Below, piece after piece: positions 41,010 to 48,355 of a stretch of DNA of 64,000 bases. The DNA is from QHXQ01 sp045807745 (GTDB lineage Bacteria > Acidobacteriota > Blastocatellia > Pyrinomonadales > Pyrinomonadaceae). The DNA is taken from the NCBI GenBank assembly GCA_045807745.1, contig JBJMGT010000015.1:124001-188000 (forward strand), read 5' to 3'. The position numbers were made by a program, and so were the translations under genes. Position 1 is the first letter of the stretch; every line of letters begins with the position of its first letter. The notes beneath the pieces were generated by a model, which saw only the letters and a list, made by a program, of their open reading frames with translations, did not search any database and was not told where the DNA came from.

Positions 41010-41746
41010 TCCACGTCGAACAGATCAAGAAGACGATCAACGGCAACGCGATCCTGCACGGCATCGACTTTGAAGTGGCCGCACAGTCTGTGCTCGGTAT
41101 CATCGGCGGCTCAGGTAGCGGCAAGACCACGCTGCTGCGCTGCCTCAACGGGTTGGAGCGCATCGACGGCGGCACGATTGACTGCGCTGGGGTGCGACTC
41201 GAAGCCAGTCTTAACGAAGCGACATATCGGAAGCGTGTGAAAGAGTTGCGCCGCAAAGTCGGGATGGTCTTTCAGCACCTGCACCTGTTTCCGCATCTGA
41301 GTGCGCTCGGCAACATCGTGGAAGCGCCTGTGCACGTGCTCGGCACAAGCCGCCGTGAAGCAGAGGAACGCGCACGCGAGTTGCTTGCTTCGGTCGGCCT
41401 CGCCAAGTCGGCCGCGCGTTATCCTGAGTCTATGTCTGGCGGCGAGCAGCAGCGCGTCGCGATTGCGCGTGCGTTGGCGATGCGGCCGAACGTGTTACTG
41501 TTTGACGAGCCGACGAGCGCCCTTGATCCGCGCCGGGTCGCGGAGATGCGCGCACTGCTCCGGCAGTTCACAGCCTCCGGGCATACGCTGGTCGTCGTCT
41601 CGCACTCTATCGGTTTCCTCGAAGGGCTGGCAGACAATCTGCTCTACATGGAGGCGGGCGCGGCCATCGAATACGGCGCGACGGAACAACTGCTGCGCGC
41701 GCCGCAGGATGAACGCACAAAGGAATTCGTACAGCAAGCACATTAG
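41006..41746 (+). CDS. amino-acid ABC transporter ATP-binding protein (GlnQ type)
   Basis: A 246-residue ATPase with Walker A GGSGSGKTT near residue 34, the signature MSGGEQQRVAIARAL near 139 and Walker B NVLLFDEPTSALDP near 160. It energises the fused binding/permease protein, with which it overlaps by four bases. The transporter is complete in two genes. Confidence 0.94.
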   Translation: MIHVEQIKKTINGNAILHGIDFEVAAQSVLGIIGGSGSGKTTLLRCLNGLERIDGGTIDCAGVRLEASLNEATYRKRVKELRRKVGMVFQHLHLFPHLSALGNIVEAPVHVLGTSRREAEERARELLASVGLAKSAARYPESMSGGEQQRVAIARALAMRPNVLLFDEPTSALDPRRVAEMRALLRQFTASGHTLVVVSHSIGFLEGLADNLLYMEAGAAIEYGATEQLLRAPQDERTKEFVQQAH

Positions 41747-41760
41747 AGGAGAATCGTATC

Positions 41761-42687
41761 GTGAATTTATTTGTCCGCCGGTTATTGTGTATTGCCCTGC
41801 TTAGTTGTGTGGCGCAGTCGGCGCGCGCACAGACCAGCAAGCCGACGGCGACACAGCCAAGCGCCCAAACGTCCACGCTCGCCGAGCGCGTCCGCGCAGA
41901 GACCGGCGCATTCAAGGGCAAGGTTTATATTTATGCGAAGAATCTGGACACGGGCGCGACCTACGAACTAAATGGCGACGACCGCGTGAAGACCGCGAGC
42001 ACGATCAAATTGGCGATCTTGGTCGAGGCTTTCGCCCGCGTCGCGGAAGGGCGGGCGCAGTGGACGGACGAACTCGTGTTGACCGATAAGAAGAAGGCCG
42101 GCGGCTCGGGTATCCTGTTCGAGTTTCACGACGGGCTGAAGCTGACTCTCAGCGACGCCGTGCACCTGATGATCGTCGTCAGCGACAACACGGCCACGAA
42201 CCTCGTACTCGATGTGCTGTCAACCGACGCCGTCAATGCGCGCATGGACACGCTGGGCTTGAAGCAGACGCGCGTGCTGCGCAAGGTCTTTGGTGGAGGC
42301 GAGAGCAAGGCTGGTAACGACCCGACGCTTAAGCCGTATGGCTTGGGCGTGACGACGCCGCACGAGATGGTCTCGCTAGTCGAAAAGATTTATCGCGGCG
42401 AGATAGTCAACAAAGATGCATCTAAAGAGATGATCGAGATCATGAAGCGCCAGCAGTATCACGGTGGTATCGGGCGCACGCTCAACGGCGTCGTGCCGAT
42501 TGCGAGCAAGCACGGCGCGCTCGACCGCCTGCGCAGCGATGTCGGCATCATCTACACCAAGCGCGGCCCCATCGCCATGGCCATCACGGCCGACGACATG
42601 CCCGACGTGAACTGGACGGACGACAACCCCGGCTTCCTGCTGCTCTCGCGCCTGTCGCTGATTCTGATCGACGGGCTGGGGAAGTAG
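41761..42687 (+). CDS. class A beta-lactamase-like serine hydrolase
   Basis: A 308-residue exported protein (signal MNLFVRRLLCIALLSCVAQSARAQ). The penicillin-recognising motifs are present in order: STIK near residue 80 (SxxK), SDN near 141, and KHG near 250 in the KTG position. The KTG variant and the lack of a clear omega-loop Glu mean beta-lactam resistance cannot be assumed; a peptidoglycan or other amidase role is possible. The start is GTG at 41761 with AGAGGAG upstream. It follows the ABC ATPase by 14 bases. Confidence 0.85.
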   Translation: MNLFVRRLLCIALLSCVAQSARAQTSKPTATQPSAQTSTLAERVRAETGAFKGKVYIYAKNLDTGATYELNGDDRVKTASTIKLAILVEAFARVAEGRAQWTDELVLTDKKKAGGSGILFEFHDGLKLTLSDAVHLMIVVSDNTATNLVLDVLSTDAVNARMDTLGLKQTRVLRKVFGGGESKAGNDPTLKPYGLGVTTPHEMVSLVEKIYRGEIVNKDASKEMIEIMKRQQYHGGIGRTLNGVVPIASKHGALDRLRSDVGIIYTKRGPIAMAITADDMPDVNWTDDNPGFLLLSRLSLILIDGLGK

Positions 42688-42737
42688 AATAGATATTAGG
42701 CTCTCCTAGATAATGAACATTAGATGTAGGAGGGGCG

Positions 42738-43019
42738 ATGAGTCAGGATGCAGACAACCGATCAGAACTAACAGCTCTATCAGGAGGCGCGTTTCTGGTG
42801 GCGTTAGCCGTCCATATAGGTGCAGGTTTGTTGGATGAGGGACGCATAGTCTTACAGCCCGTTGGCCATCTGACGCTCCTTGCCTTTATGGTTTGGTTAG
42901 TGGCAATCATCACCGCCACGGTCGCAATTATCGGCGTGTCCCGATGGCGCATGAAGATGTTGGCGGGCGCTATCCTCGGCTTGTCGATTCTTGGCTTGGT
43001 CGTCCTAGTGACCGGATAG
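42738..43019 (+). CDS. small three-helix membrane protein
   Basis: A 93-residue protein with three hydrophobic segments (FLVALAVHIGAGLL, LLAFMVWLVAIITATVAIIGV, LAGAILGLSILGLVVLVTG). A strong GTAGGAGGGG site precedes the ATG. No family recognised. Confidence 0.65.
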   Translation: MSQDADNRSELTALSGGAFLVALAVHIGAGLLDEGRIVLQPVGHLTLLAFMVWLVAIITATVAIIGVSRWRMKMLAGAILGLSILGLVVLVTG

Positions 43020-43037
43020 CCTACACGATGTATATCT

Positions 43038-43916
43038 ATGGCTAAGCTCGCACTACGATTACCAGAGAACGTGCCGGGCGATTTCTACGTCGATGCGACG
43101 TGCATCGATTGTGACGCCTGTCGCCAACTTGCGCCCGAAACTTTTCGTGATCATGGCGAGCAGACGAGCGTTTATCAACAACCAACGACTGACGCGGAAG
43201 TGCAACGCGCGCTCGCGGCGCTCGTCGCCTGTCCGACCGCTTCTATCGGCACGACGGCGAAATATAATAAACGCATTGGTATCGATGCCTTTCCACTGCC
43301 GGTCGCGGAGAACGTCTACTTCTGCGGCTTTACTTCGGAGCACAGCTTTGGCGCGTGGAGTTATCTGATCGTGCGCCCAGAGGAGGCGGGCGGTAACGTG
43401 CTCGTCGATTCACCGCGCTACGCGTCGCAACTCGTGAAGAAAATTGAGGCGCTCGGCGGCGTGCGCCGGATGTTCCTCTCGCACCGCGACGACATCGCCG
43501 ACCACGCGCGCTACGCCGCGCGCTTCAGTTGCCCGCGCGTGATGCACGCCGACGATCATGCTGCGCGCCACGGCGTCGAACAGCTCATCACAGGCACAGA
43601 TGCGATCAAACTGGACGACGAACTCACCATCATCCCCACGCCCGGGCACACGCGCGGGCACATGGTCTTGCTCTATCGTGATAAATATCTCTTCACCGGC
43701 GATCACCTCGCGTGGTCGCCTGAGCGCGCGGCGCTGACCGCGTTCCGCAGCGTCTGCTGGTACTCGTGGGCTGAGCAGACGCGCTCGATGGCGCGTCTGC
43801 TCGACTACAACTTCGAGTGGGTGCTCCCCGGTCACGGGCGCATACACAATGCACCGGCCCGCGAGATGCGCGCGCACCTGCGGCGCTGTGTTGAGTGGAT
43901 GAAGGCGATGAATTGA
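43038..43916 (+). CDS. ferredoxin / metallo-beta-lactamase fold fusion protein
   Basis: A 292-residue protein. Residues 1-75 are a small ferredoxin-like domain with CIDCDAC near 22-28 and a later CP near 67, enough for one iron-sulfur cluster. Residues 80-290 are a metallo-beta-lactamase fold with SHRDDIADH near 147 (a variant of HxHxDH), PTPGHTRGH near 198, TGDHL near 219 and LPGHGRIH near 271. The first metal His is replaced by Arg in SHRDD, which may change metal binding. An oxidoreductase or hydrolase role is possible; the substrate is unknown. Confidence 0.85.
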   Translation: MAKLALRLPENVPGDFYVDATCIDCDACRQLAPETFRDHGEQTSVYQQPTTDAEVQRALAALVACPTASIGTTAKYNKRIGIDAFPLPVAENVYFCGFTSEHSFGAWSYLIVRPEEAGGNVLVDSPRYASQLVKKIEALGGVRRMFLSHRDDIADHARYAARFSCPRVMHADDHAARHGVEQLITGTDAIKLDDELTIIPTPGHTRGHMVLLYRDKYLFTGDHLAWSPERAALTAFRSVCWYSWAEQTRSMARLLDYNFEWVLPGHGRIHNAPAREMRAHLRRCVEWMKAMN

Positions 43917-43936
43917 GTGGCTGGTCAGAGTTTTTT

Positions 43937-44027
43937 AACCGCAAAGGACGCGAAGGAAGACCGCAAAGGGCCGCAGAGATTTTTCTTTGCGACCCTTTGC
44001 GACTCCCTTCGCGTCCTTTGCGGTTAA
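43937..44027. repeat. inverted repeat with CGCAAAG heptamers
   Basis: An arm starting at 43937 (AACCGCAAAGGACGCGAAGG) is exactly complementary to 44008-44027. The inner part contains CGCAAAG and GACGCGA words in 7-base steps. It lies between convergent genes, and the stop codon of the decaheme protein falls within its right arm, so it may act as a two-way transcription end. Confidence 0.8.
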
Positions 44028-47000
44028 GTTTTCTTCACACGTCGCCGCCTGCGCCAACCGGCCGCCACAAGTGACAGCCCGACACAGCCGCCGATGATCA
44101 GCTGAGCGCGACCTGAGCGTGGCAGCGGCAGCATCGAGTTGAGCGAGGCCGCTATGCCGTTCTCGTCCGCCGTGCCCGCTTCGTTGGCCGCGGCCTTCAA
44201 GGGTTGCGCGGGTGTGTTGGGCGTGTCGGAGACGGTGAAGAGTTTGCCGCCGAGCAGGTACATGCTCTGCATCTCGGCGAGGTTGAAGGGGCGCGCGCCG
44301 CGCCGACCGAAGACGGCTAGTTGGTTGCCGCTCTCGTCGACGGCGCGGTCGCGGTCGAGACCTTTGGAGATGGCAACGGCCGGCCCCGCAGTCTTGTAAG
44401 TCGCAATGAGCTTCGGCTCGGGGCGTGGGCTGAAACCGGCGAAGGTCGGCATCGTTTCGGGGTCGGTCAGTTGCAGGATGCGCATGCCGTTTGCGCCGTC
44501 GGCGACGTAGGCATAAAGGCTCGCGTTCGTCATCCCGACTTTGACCTGGTGCACATCGTTCAATGCGCCGTCAGCATTGAACATCTGATCGAGTGTGGGC
44601 TTCTCAGGATTCTGCACATTGATGATCGCGATGCCGTCTTTGCCGTCGGCGACGTAGGCGTAAGTGCGGGCGACGTAAACATCGTGCGCGTGGTTCAATT
44701 TCACCTCCCCGCCTTCGACGAGATGTGCATCTTCGGGCCGCGTGATGTCCACCACCTGCAAGCCGTCTTCCGTCGCTACGAACGCGTAGCGGAACTGAAT
44801 GCCGACGGCCTTCGGCTCGCGCAACGGAATCGTCTTAACAACTTTCGGCTCAAGCGGCCGGTCGATGTCAACGATGACGAGCGCCTTGTCGGTCGTGATG
44901 TAAGCGTGCGTGCCCGCGATCAGGATGTTGTTGGCTTCATTCAGCACGCCGTCGGGATTCCACGTCAGCGCGCGTTTGAGATAGTTGTTCAACGGGTCGC
45001 CGTCCAACAGCGTCGCAACGTTGACGAGGATCAGTCCCTCATACTTGTCCACAACGTAGAGGAAGGCGTACATCAAGTGAATCGGCTGCTCTTGATTGTT
45101 CGGGTTGCGCGAACGCGCCGGATCAACGCCAAGCGTCGTGGGCGAAGCGACGGCCGTCGCGTACTTAGTCTTCACGTAGAACTTCTGCCCGAAGCGCGAG
45201 ACTGGCGCGGTCGTGATACGTTCGGAGAAGCCTTTGTGATCAATCTGTGCCACGTCGTAGATGCGCAGGCCCCCTTCGCCCGCCGCGACGTATGCGTACT
45301 CGCCGCGCATCTGCACGTCAAGCACTTTCGGATTGCCGACGTGTTCGTAGAAGTCCTTCAACTCGCGCTTGTCCTTGTTGACGAACTTATCGTAGTTGTC
45401 CGGGTAGGCAAGCTTGTGCAGGGTACTGCCGATGACGGCCTGCGGCTCGTCCGGCTCGGTAACGGGCACGACTTCGAGCGCCTCTTCGGCGGCGATGTAG
45501 ACGTAACGCCCCATGAAGTTGACGAAGTTCGTGCCTTGCATCATCAACTGCGCCATCCACGCGTTGTTATCGTTCTGCTCTGAGACGTGACAATCGGTGC
45601 AGCCCTTCGTCTCGATGGCGCGGACGGTGTGCGGGACGTGCGTGGAGAATGATTGCCCGCTGTAGCCTTCGGCAGAGATGGTCTGTTGCTGTGAATATAT
45701 CCACTCGCGGTTCTGATTCTGCGAACTGACAATGACGGCTGAGCGCGACGCGGCGGGCGCGACGCGATGGCCTGTAGTCGTGCCGTCTTTGGCGAGCATA
45801 AACACGTCGTCGCGGATCACTTGGAAGTTGTAGGTCGTGAAGTTGCGCGACTCCGTGGCTTCGTTATGGCGATTGGGCATCTTGCGGTTCGCCTTCATCG
45901 AGAGGTGACAGCCGAAGCAGCTTGTCATCCACGAAGAGTGGCAGGCGAAACAGGTCATCTGATTATCAGGGTGTGCGAGTTGCGCCTCATCATTGGGCAC
46001 GTCGCCCCACGTCTTGTTGTCCTTCTGAATCGTCTTCGCGTAGCGCGATAGCTCGTTGTAGTCGGGCGAGTTGGGATCAATGGTGTCGCGCGTCTGCTTG
46101 ACGCGCCACCAGCGGCCCGGTTCGACGATTGAGTTCTGTATGACCTCGCCGTTCTTAAACTCAGCCGTCTGCTCTTGACCTTTCTCGTCCTTGAAAGTCT
46201 TCGTCAAGGGCTTTGCGCTCGCGTTCTTACGCACGTCGGGCGCAAGCTCGAAGAGCGGAATCTTGCCGCCGCTCGCATCGCGCGCGTAGAGGTTGCGCGT
46301 GATGTCCTTCTGCCCGCTGCGAGGCGCACGCAGGTTGCGGCCCTTGTCGCTGTCTACGAGTTGACCATCGAAGCCGCTTTGCCCGGCGGCGAAGCCGGTG
46401 GTGACAAGTTTCGCGCGTTCCTGAATCGTGCCGTGACAGTCGGTGCAGTTGATCTCGATGGCGGCGCGCGGCTCGTTATAGATGATGCCTGTGCCGTGCG
46501 CGTCTTGGCGAAAGTGGCAATCGGCGCAGTGCATACCCTTCTCAAGGTGTATGTCCTTGAGGTGGACGGGCTGACCGGACTTGCCGAGGATGCTGGACGA
46601 GCGCGGGTCTGTGTCCTCGTAGTTGACGGCGCGGTTGAGTTTCGCCGCCGTGACATTCTTGACGGGCCGGCCGAACGAGTCGAGGAAGTTGCCCTGCCGG
46701 TCGCGTTTGAAGACGGCGCGGAAGAGCCAGCCGTGTCCGTGATAGTCAGCCAGTTGAATATTCTTGAGCGACTTGTTCAGTTCGCCATTTGGCTCGCCGG
46801 ATTTAACGAGAAAGTCGTCGGCCGAGACGCGGTCGGGGTCTTTGAAGTCGCTCCACAGTCCGCGCAAGCTGGCGGCTTCCGGGTTGCGGTCAAGCTTATA
46901 TTGCTCCTCGTCCTGCGTGGGATGTTGTTGTTCCTTCTTGTAAAGCTTATCGCCGTCCGTCTCGTTGTCCCACCAGAGCATGCCCGTGTAGGTGGCGACC

Positions 47001-48241
47001 ATGTTCGTGCCGGGGTGCATGTGACAGACTATGCACTGCGAGGTTGGGATGGCGCTCGTTAGAGAGTGGCGGATGGGATGGCCCGGTTCGCCGCGCGGGA
47101 TCGACGTGTCGCCCGAATGCGTGTTGGCCATATTGCCGAACTGCGCGTAGGGGCCGGAGTTGACCGGGCTGCGGTCGTTAGCGTAGATGACGTGACAGGC
47201 CGTGCAGCCCGATGAGCGGAAGTCGCCGGGATGATCGTTTGTGCCGAGGTGGTTCAAAGTCGGATCGAGCAGGCGCGTCTTTTGCAGTCCAAGATAGACC
47301 GGGTCTGTGCGTTGCAGCGTGCCGAGACCGCGCGGGCTGAGACCTTTATCGGGCTTGCCGGGGTCTTCGTCCTTGTCGGGCAGACCGACATCAAGGCGGC
47401 GTTTGCCGCCGCGCTCGAAGACGCGCAGGATGTTGCCCGGTTGCGAAATCTCCCAGCGCGGGATCGGATCAATGAACGTGAGCCAGCCCTTAGCGAGTTG
47501 TTGATCGAGCGTCGGCTGCGGCGCTTGAATCAGTCGTTCGGGTGTGCCCTCGGGGCTGTAGCTTTCGCCGTAGCGCGCATCTTTATACGGGAAGCCGCCG
47601 TTGTTGTAGAGCGCCGCGCCCCAGAGAAACGCGCCGTGCCGCATGTTGCTCGTCTCGTTCGCGGCCACCTCCTGCGAGTGGCACTCGCCGCAGGTCTTTT
47701 GCGTCACACGCAGATCGCCGGGATTCATAAAGCGCACAAACTCCCAGCTCTCTTGATTCATCAACGCATTCAGCCGCTCGGGATTAGCGCTCGTCATCTG
47801 ACCCCGATACTTCCAGAAGTCGGGACGACGCGGGCGCACGTGCGCGTCTTCGGCCGTCTTCGCGACCGGATTGCCGCCATGACAGTAGGTGCACGTTAAG
47901 CCCTGCCCGTCCTTGCCGTCGGGTGCGAGCTTGCCGTTGTCGGTCGAGTGCATCGGCTCTGTGTTGCCGTGACAGGTGACGCAGCCTTCGGGCGCGGGCG
48001 CTTTGTCTTGCGCGGGCGCGCCTGCGTTGGTTGGCGGCGTGAGCGTGTGCGCGGCGGCGACGCGGGCGAGCGGCATAGTCGGCAGCGTAGCGCGCGGCTG
48101 ACTTTGGGTCGCCGCCTGACTTGAGCGGGCGTTACTGTTGGCGGACGAGCGCGCGCCGCTCAGCGCCAGCGCCGCGATGAGCGCACAGATGATAAAGACG
48201 AGCAGTAGCTTGAAACGTTCGACGAGTCCGAACCGAAGCAT
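44024..48241 (-). CDS. decaheme c-type cytochrome with LVIVD-type beta-propeller and C-terminal anchor
   Basis: A 1405-residue exported protein. The signal or anchor MLRFGLVERFKLLLVFIICALIAALALSG is followed by a region (about 85-885) with ten CxxCH heme sites: CVTCH, CTYCH, CGECH, CTACH, CIVCH, CADCH, CTDCH, CFACH, CFGCH and CTDCH. Residues of about 900-1350 are propeller blades of LVIVD type (AYVAAGEGGLRIYDV, YAFVATEDGLQVVDI, AYVADGKDGIAIINV). The end SGRAQLIIGGCVGLSLVAAGWRRRRRVKK is one membrane helix followed by basic residues. The frame extends to 48349, but AGGAGAG lies just before the ATG at 48241. The outer-membrane barrel gene is 114 bp upstream on the same strand. An electron-transfer role is inferred from the hemes; partner and direction are unknown. 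Confidence 0.88.
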   Translation of the reverse strand: MLRFGLVERFKLLLVFIICALIAALALSGARSSANSNARSSQAATQSQPRATLPTMPLARVAAAHTLTPPTNAGAPAQDKAPAPEGCVTCHGNTEPMHSTDNGKLAPDGKDGQGLTCTYCHGGNPVAKTAEDAHVRPRRPDFWKYRGQMTSANPERLNALMNQESWEFVRFMNPGDLRVTQKTCGECHSQEVAANETSNMRHGAFLWGAALYNNGGFPYKDARYGESYSPEGTPERLIQAPQPTLDQQLAKGWLTFIDPIPRWEISQPGNILRVFERGGKRRLDVGLPDKDEDPGKPDKGLSPRGLGTLQRTDPVYLGLQKTRLLDPTLNHLGTNDHPGDFRSSGCTACHVIYANDRSPVNSGPYAQFGNMANTHSGDTSIPRGEPGHPIRHSLTSAIPTSQCIVCHMHPGTNMVATYTGMLWWDNETDGDKLYKKEQQHPTQDEEQYKLDRNPEAASLRGLWSDFKDPDRVSADDFLVKSGEPNGELNKSLKNIQLADYHGHGWLFRAVFKRDRQGNFLDSFGRPVKNVTAAKLNRAVNYEDTDPRSSSILGKSGQPVHLKDIHLEKGMHCADCHFRQDAHGTGIIYNEPRAAIEINCTDCHGTIQERAKLVTTGFAAGQSGFDGQLVDSDKGRNLRAPRSGQKDITRNLYARDASGGKIPLFELAPDVRKNASAKPLTKTFKDEKGQEQTAEFKNGEVIQNSIVEPGRWWRVKQTRDTIDPNSPDYNELSRYAKTIQKDNKTWGDVPNDEAQLAHPDNQMTCFACHSSWMTSCFGCHLSMKANRKMPNRHNEATESRNFTTYNFQVIRDDVFMLAKDGTTTGHRVAPAASRSAVIVSSQNQNREWIYSQQQTISAEGYSGQSFSTHVPHTVRAIETKGCTDCHVSEQNDNNAWMAQLMMQGTNFVNFMGRYVYIAAEEALEVVPVTEPDEPQAVIGSTLHKLAYPDNYDKFVNKDKRELKDFYEHVGNPKVLDVQMRGEYAYVAAGEGGLRIYDVAQIDHKGFSERITTAPVSRFGQKFYVKTKYATAVASPTTLGVDPARSRNPNNQEQPIHLMYAFLYVVDKYEGLILVNVATLLDGDPLNNYLKRALTWNPDGVLNEANNILIAGTHAYITTDKALVIVDIDRPLEPKVVKTIPLREPKAVGIQFRYAFVATEDGLQVVDITRPEDAHLVEGGEVKLNHAHDVYVARTYAYVADGKDGIAIINVQNPEKPTLDQMFNADGALNDVHQVKVGMTNASLYAYVADGANGMRILQLTDPETMPTFAGFSPRPEPKLIATYKTAGPAVAISKGLDRDRAVDESGNQLAVFGRRGARPFNLAEMQSMYLLGGKLFTVSDTPNTPAQPLKAAANEAGTADENGIAASLNSMLPLPRSGRAQLIIGGCVGLSLVAAGWRRRRRVKKT

Positions 48242-48316
48242 TAACTCTCTCCTATGTGATCCGAGCCAAGAATGATCCGGTGATGAAAGCAACCGTGCCG
48301 AGTCGTTGACCAAGAC

Positions 48317-48337
48317 GGGCGGTTTGATTTTCCGCCC
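48317..48337. other. intergenic hairpin between barrel and cytochrome genes
   Basis: GGGCGG at 48317-48322 pairs with CCGCCC at 48332-48337 around a 9-base loop. There is no T-run on the minus strand, so it may reduce read-through or stabilise the barrel mRNA without fully ending it. Confidence 0.4.
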
Positions 48338-48355
48338 GCCTAACAACAAGCACAG

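Noticed and set aside
41761..42687. Call as antibiotic resistance beta-lactamase
   Set aside because: SxxK and SDN are present, but the KTG position is KHG and no omega-loop Glu motif is clear, so resistance is not supported.
44321..47062. Long plus-strand frames 44321-45583 and 46175-47062
   Set aside because: Antisense to the decaheme protein, without motifs or ribosome sites.
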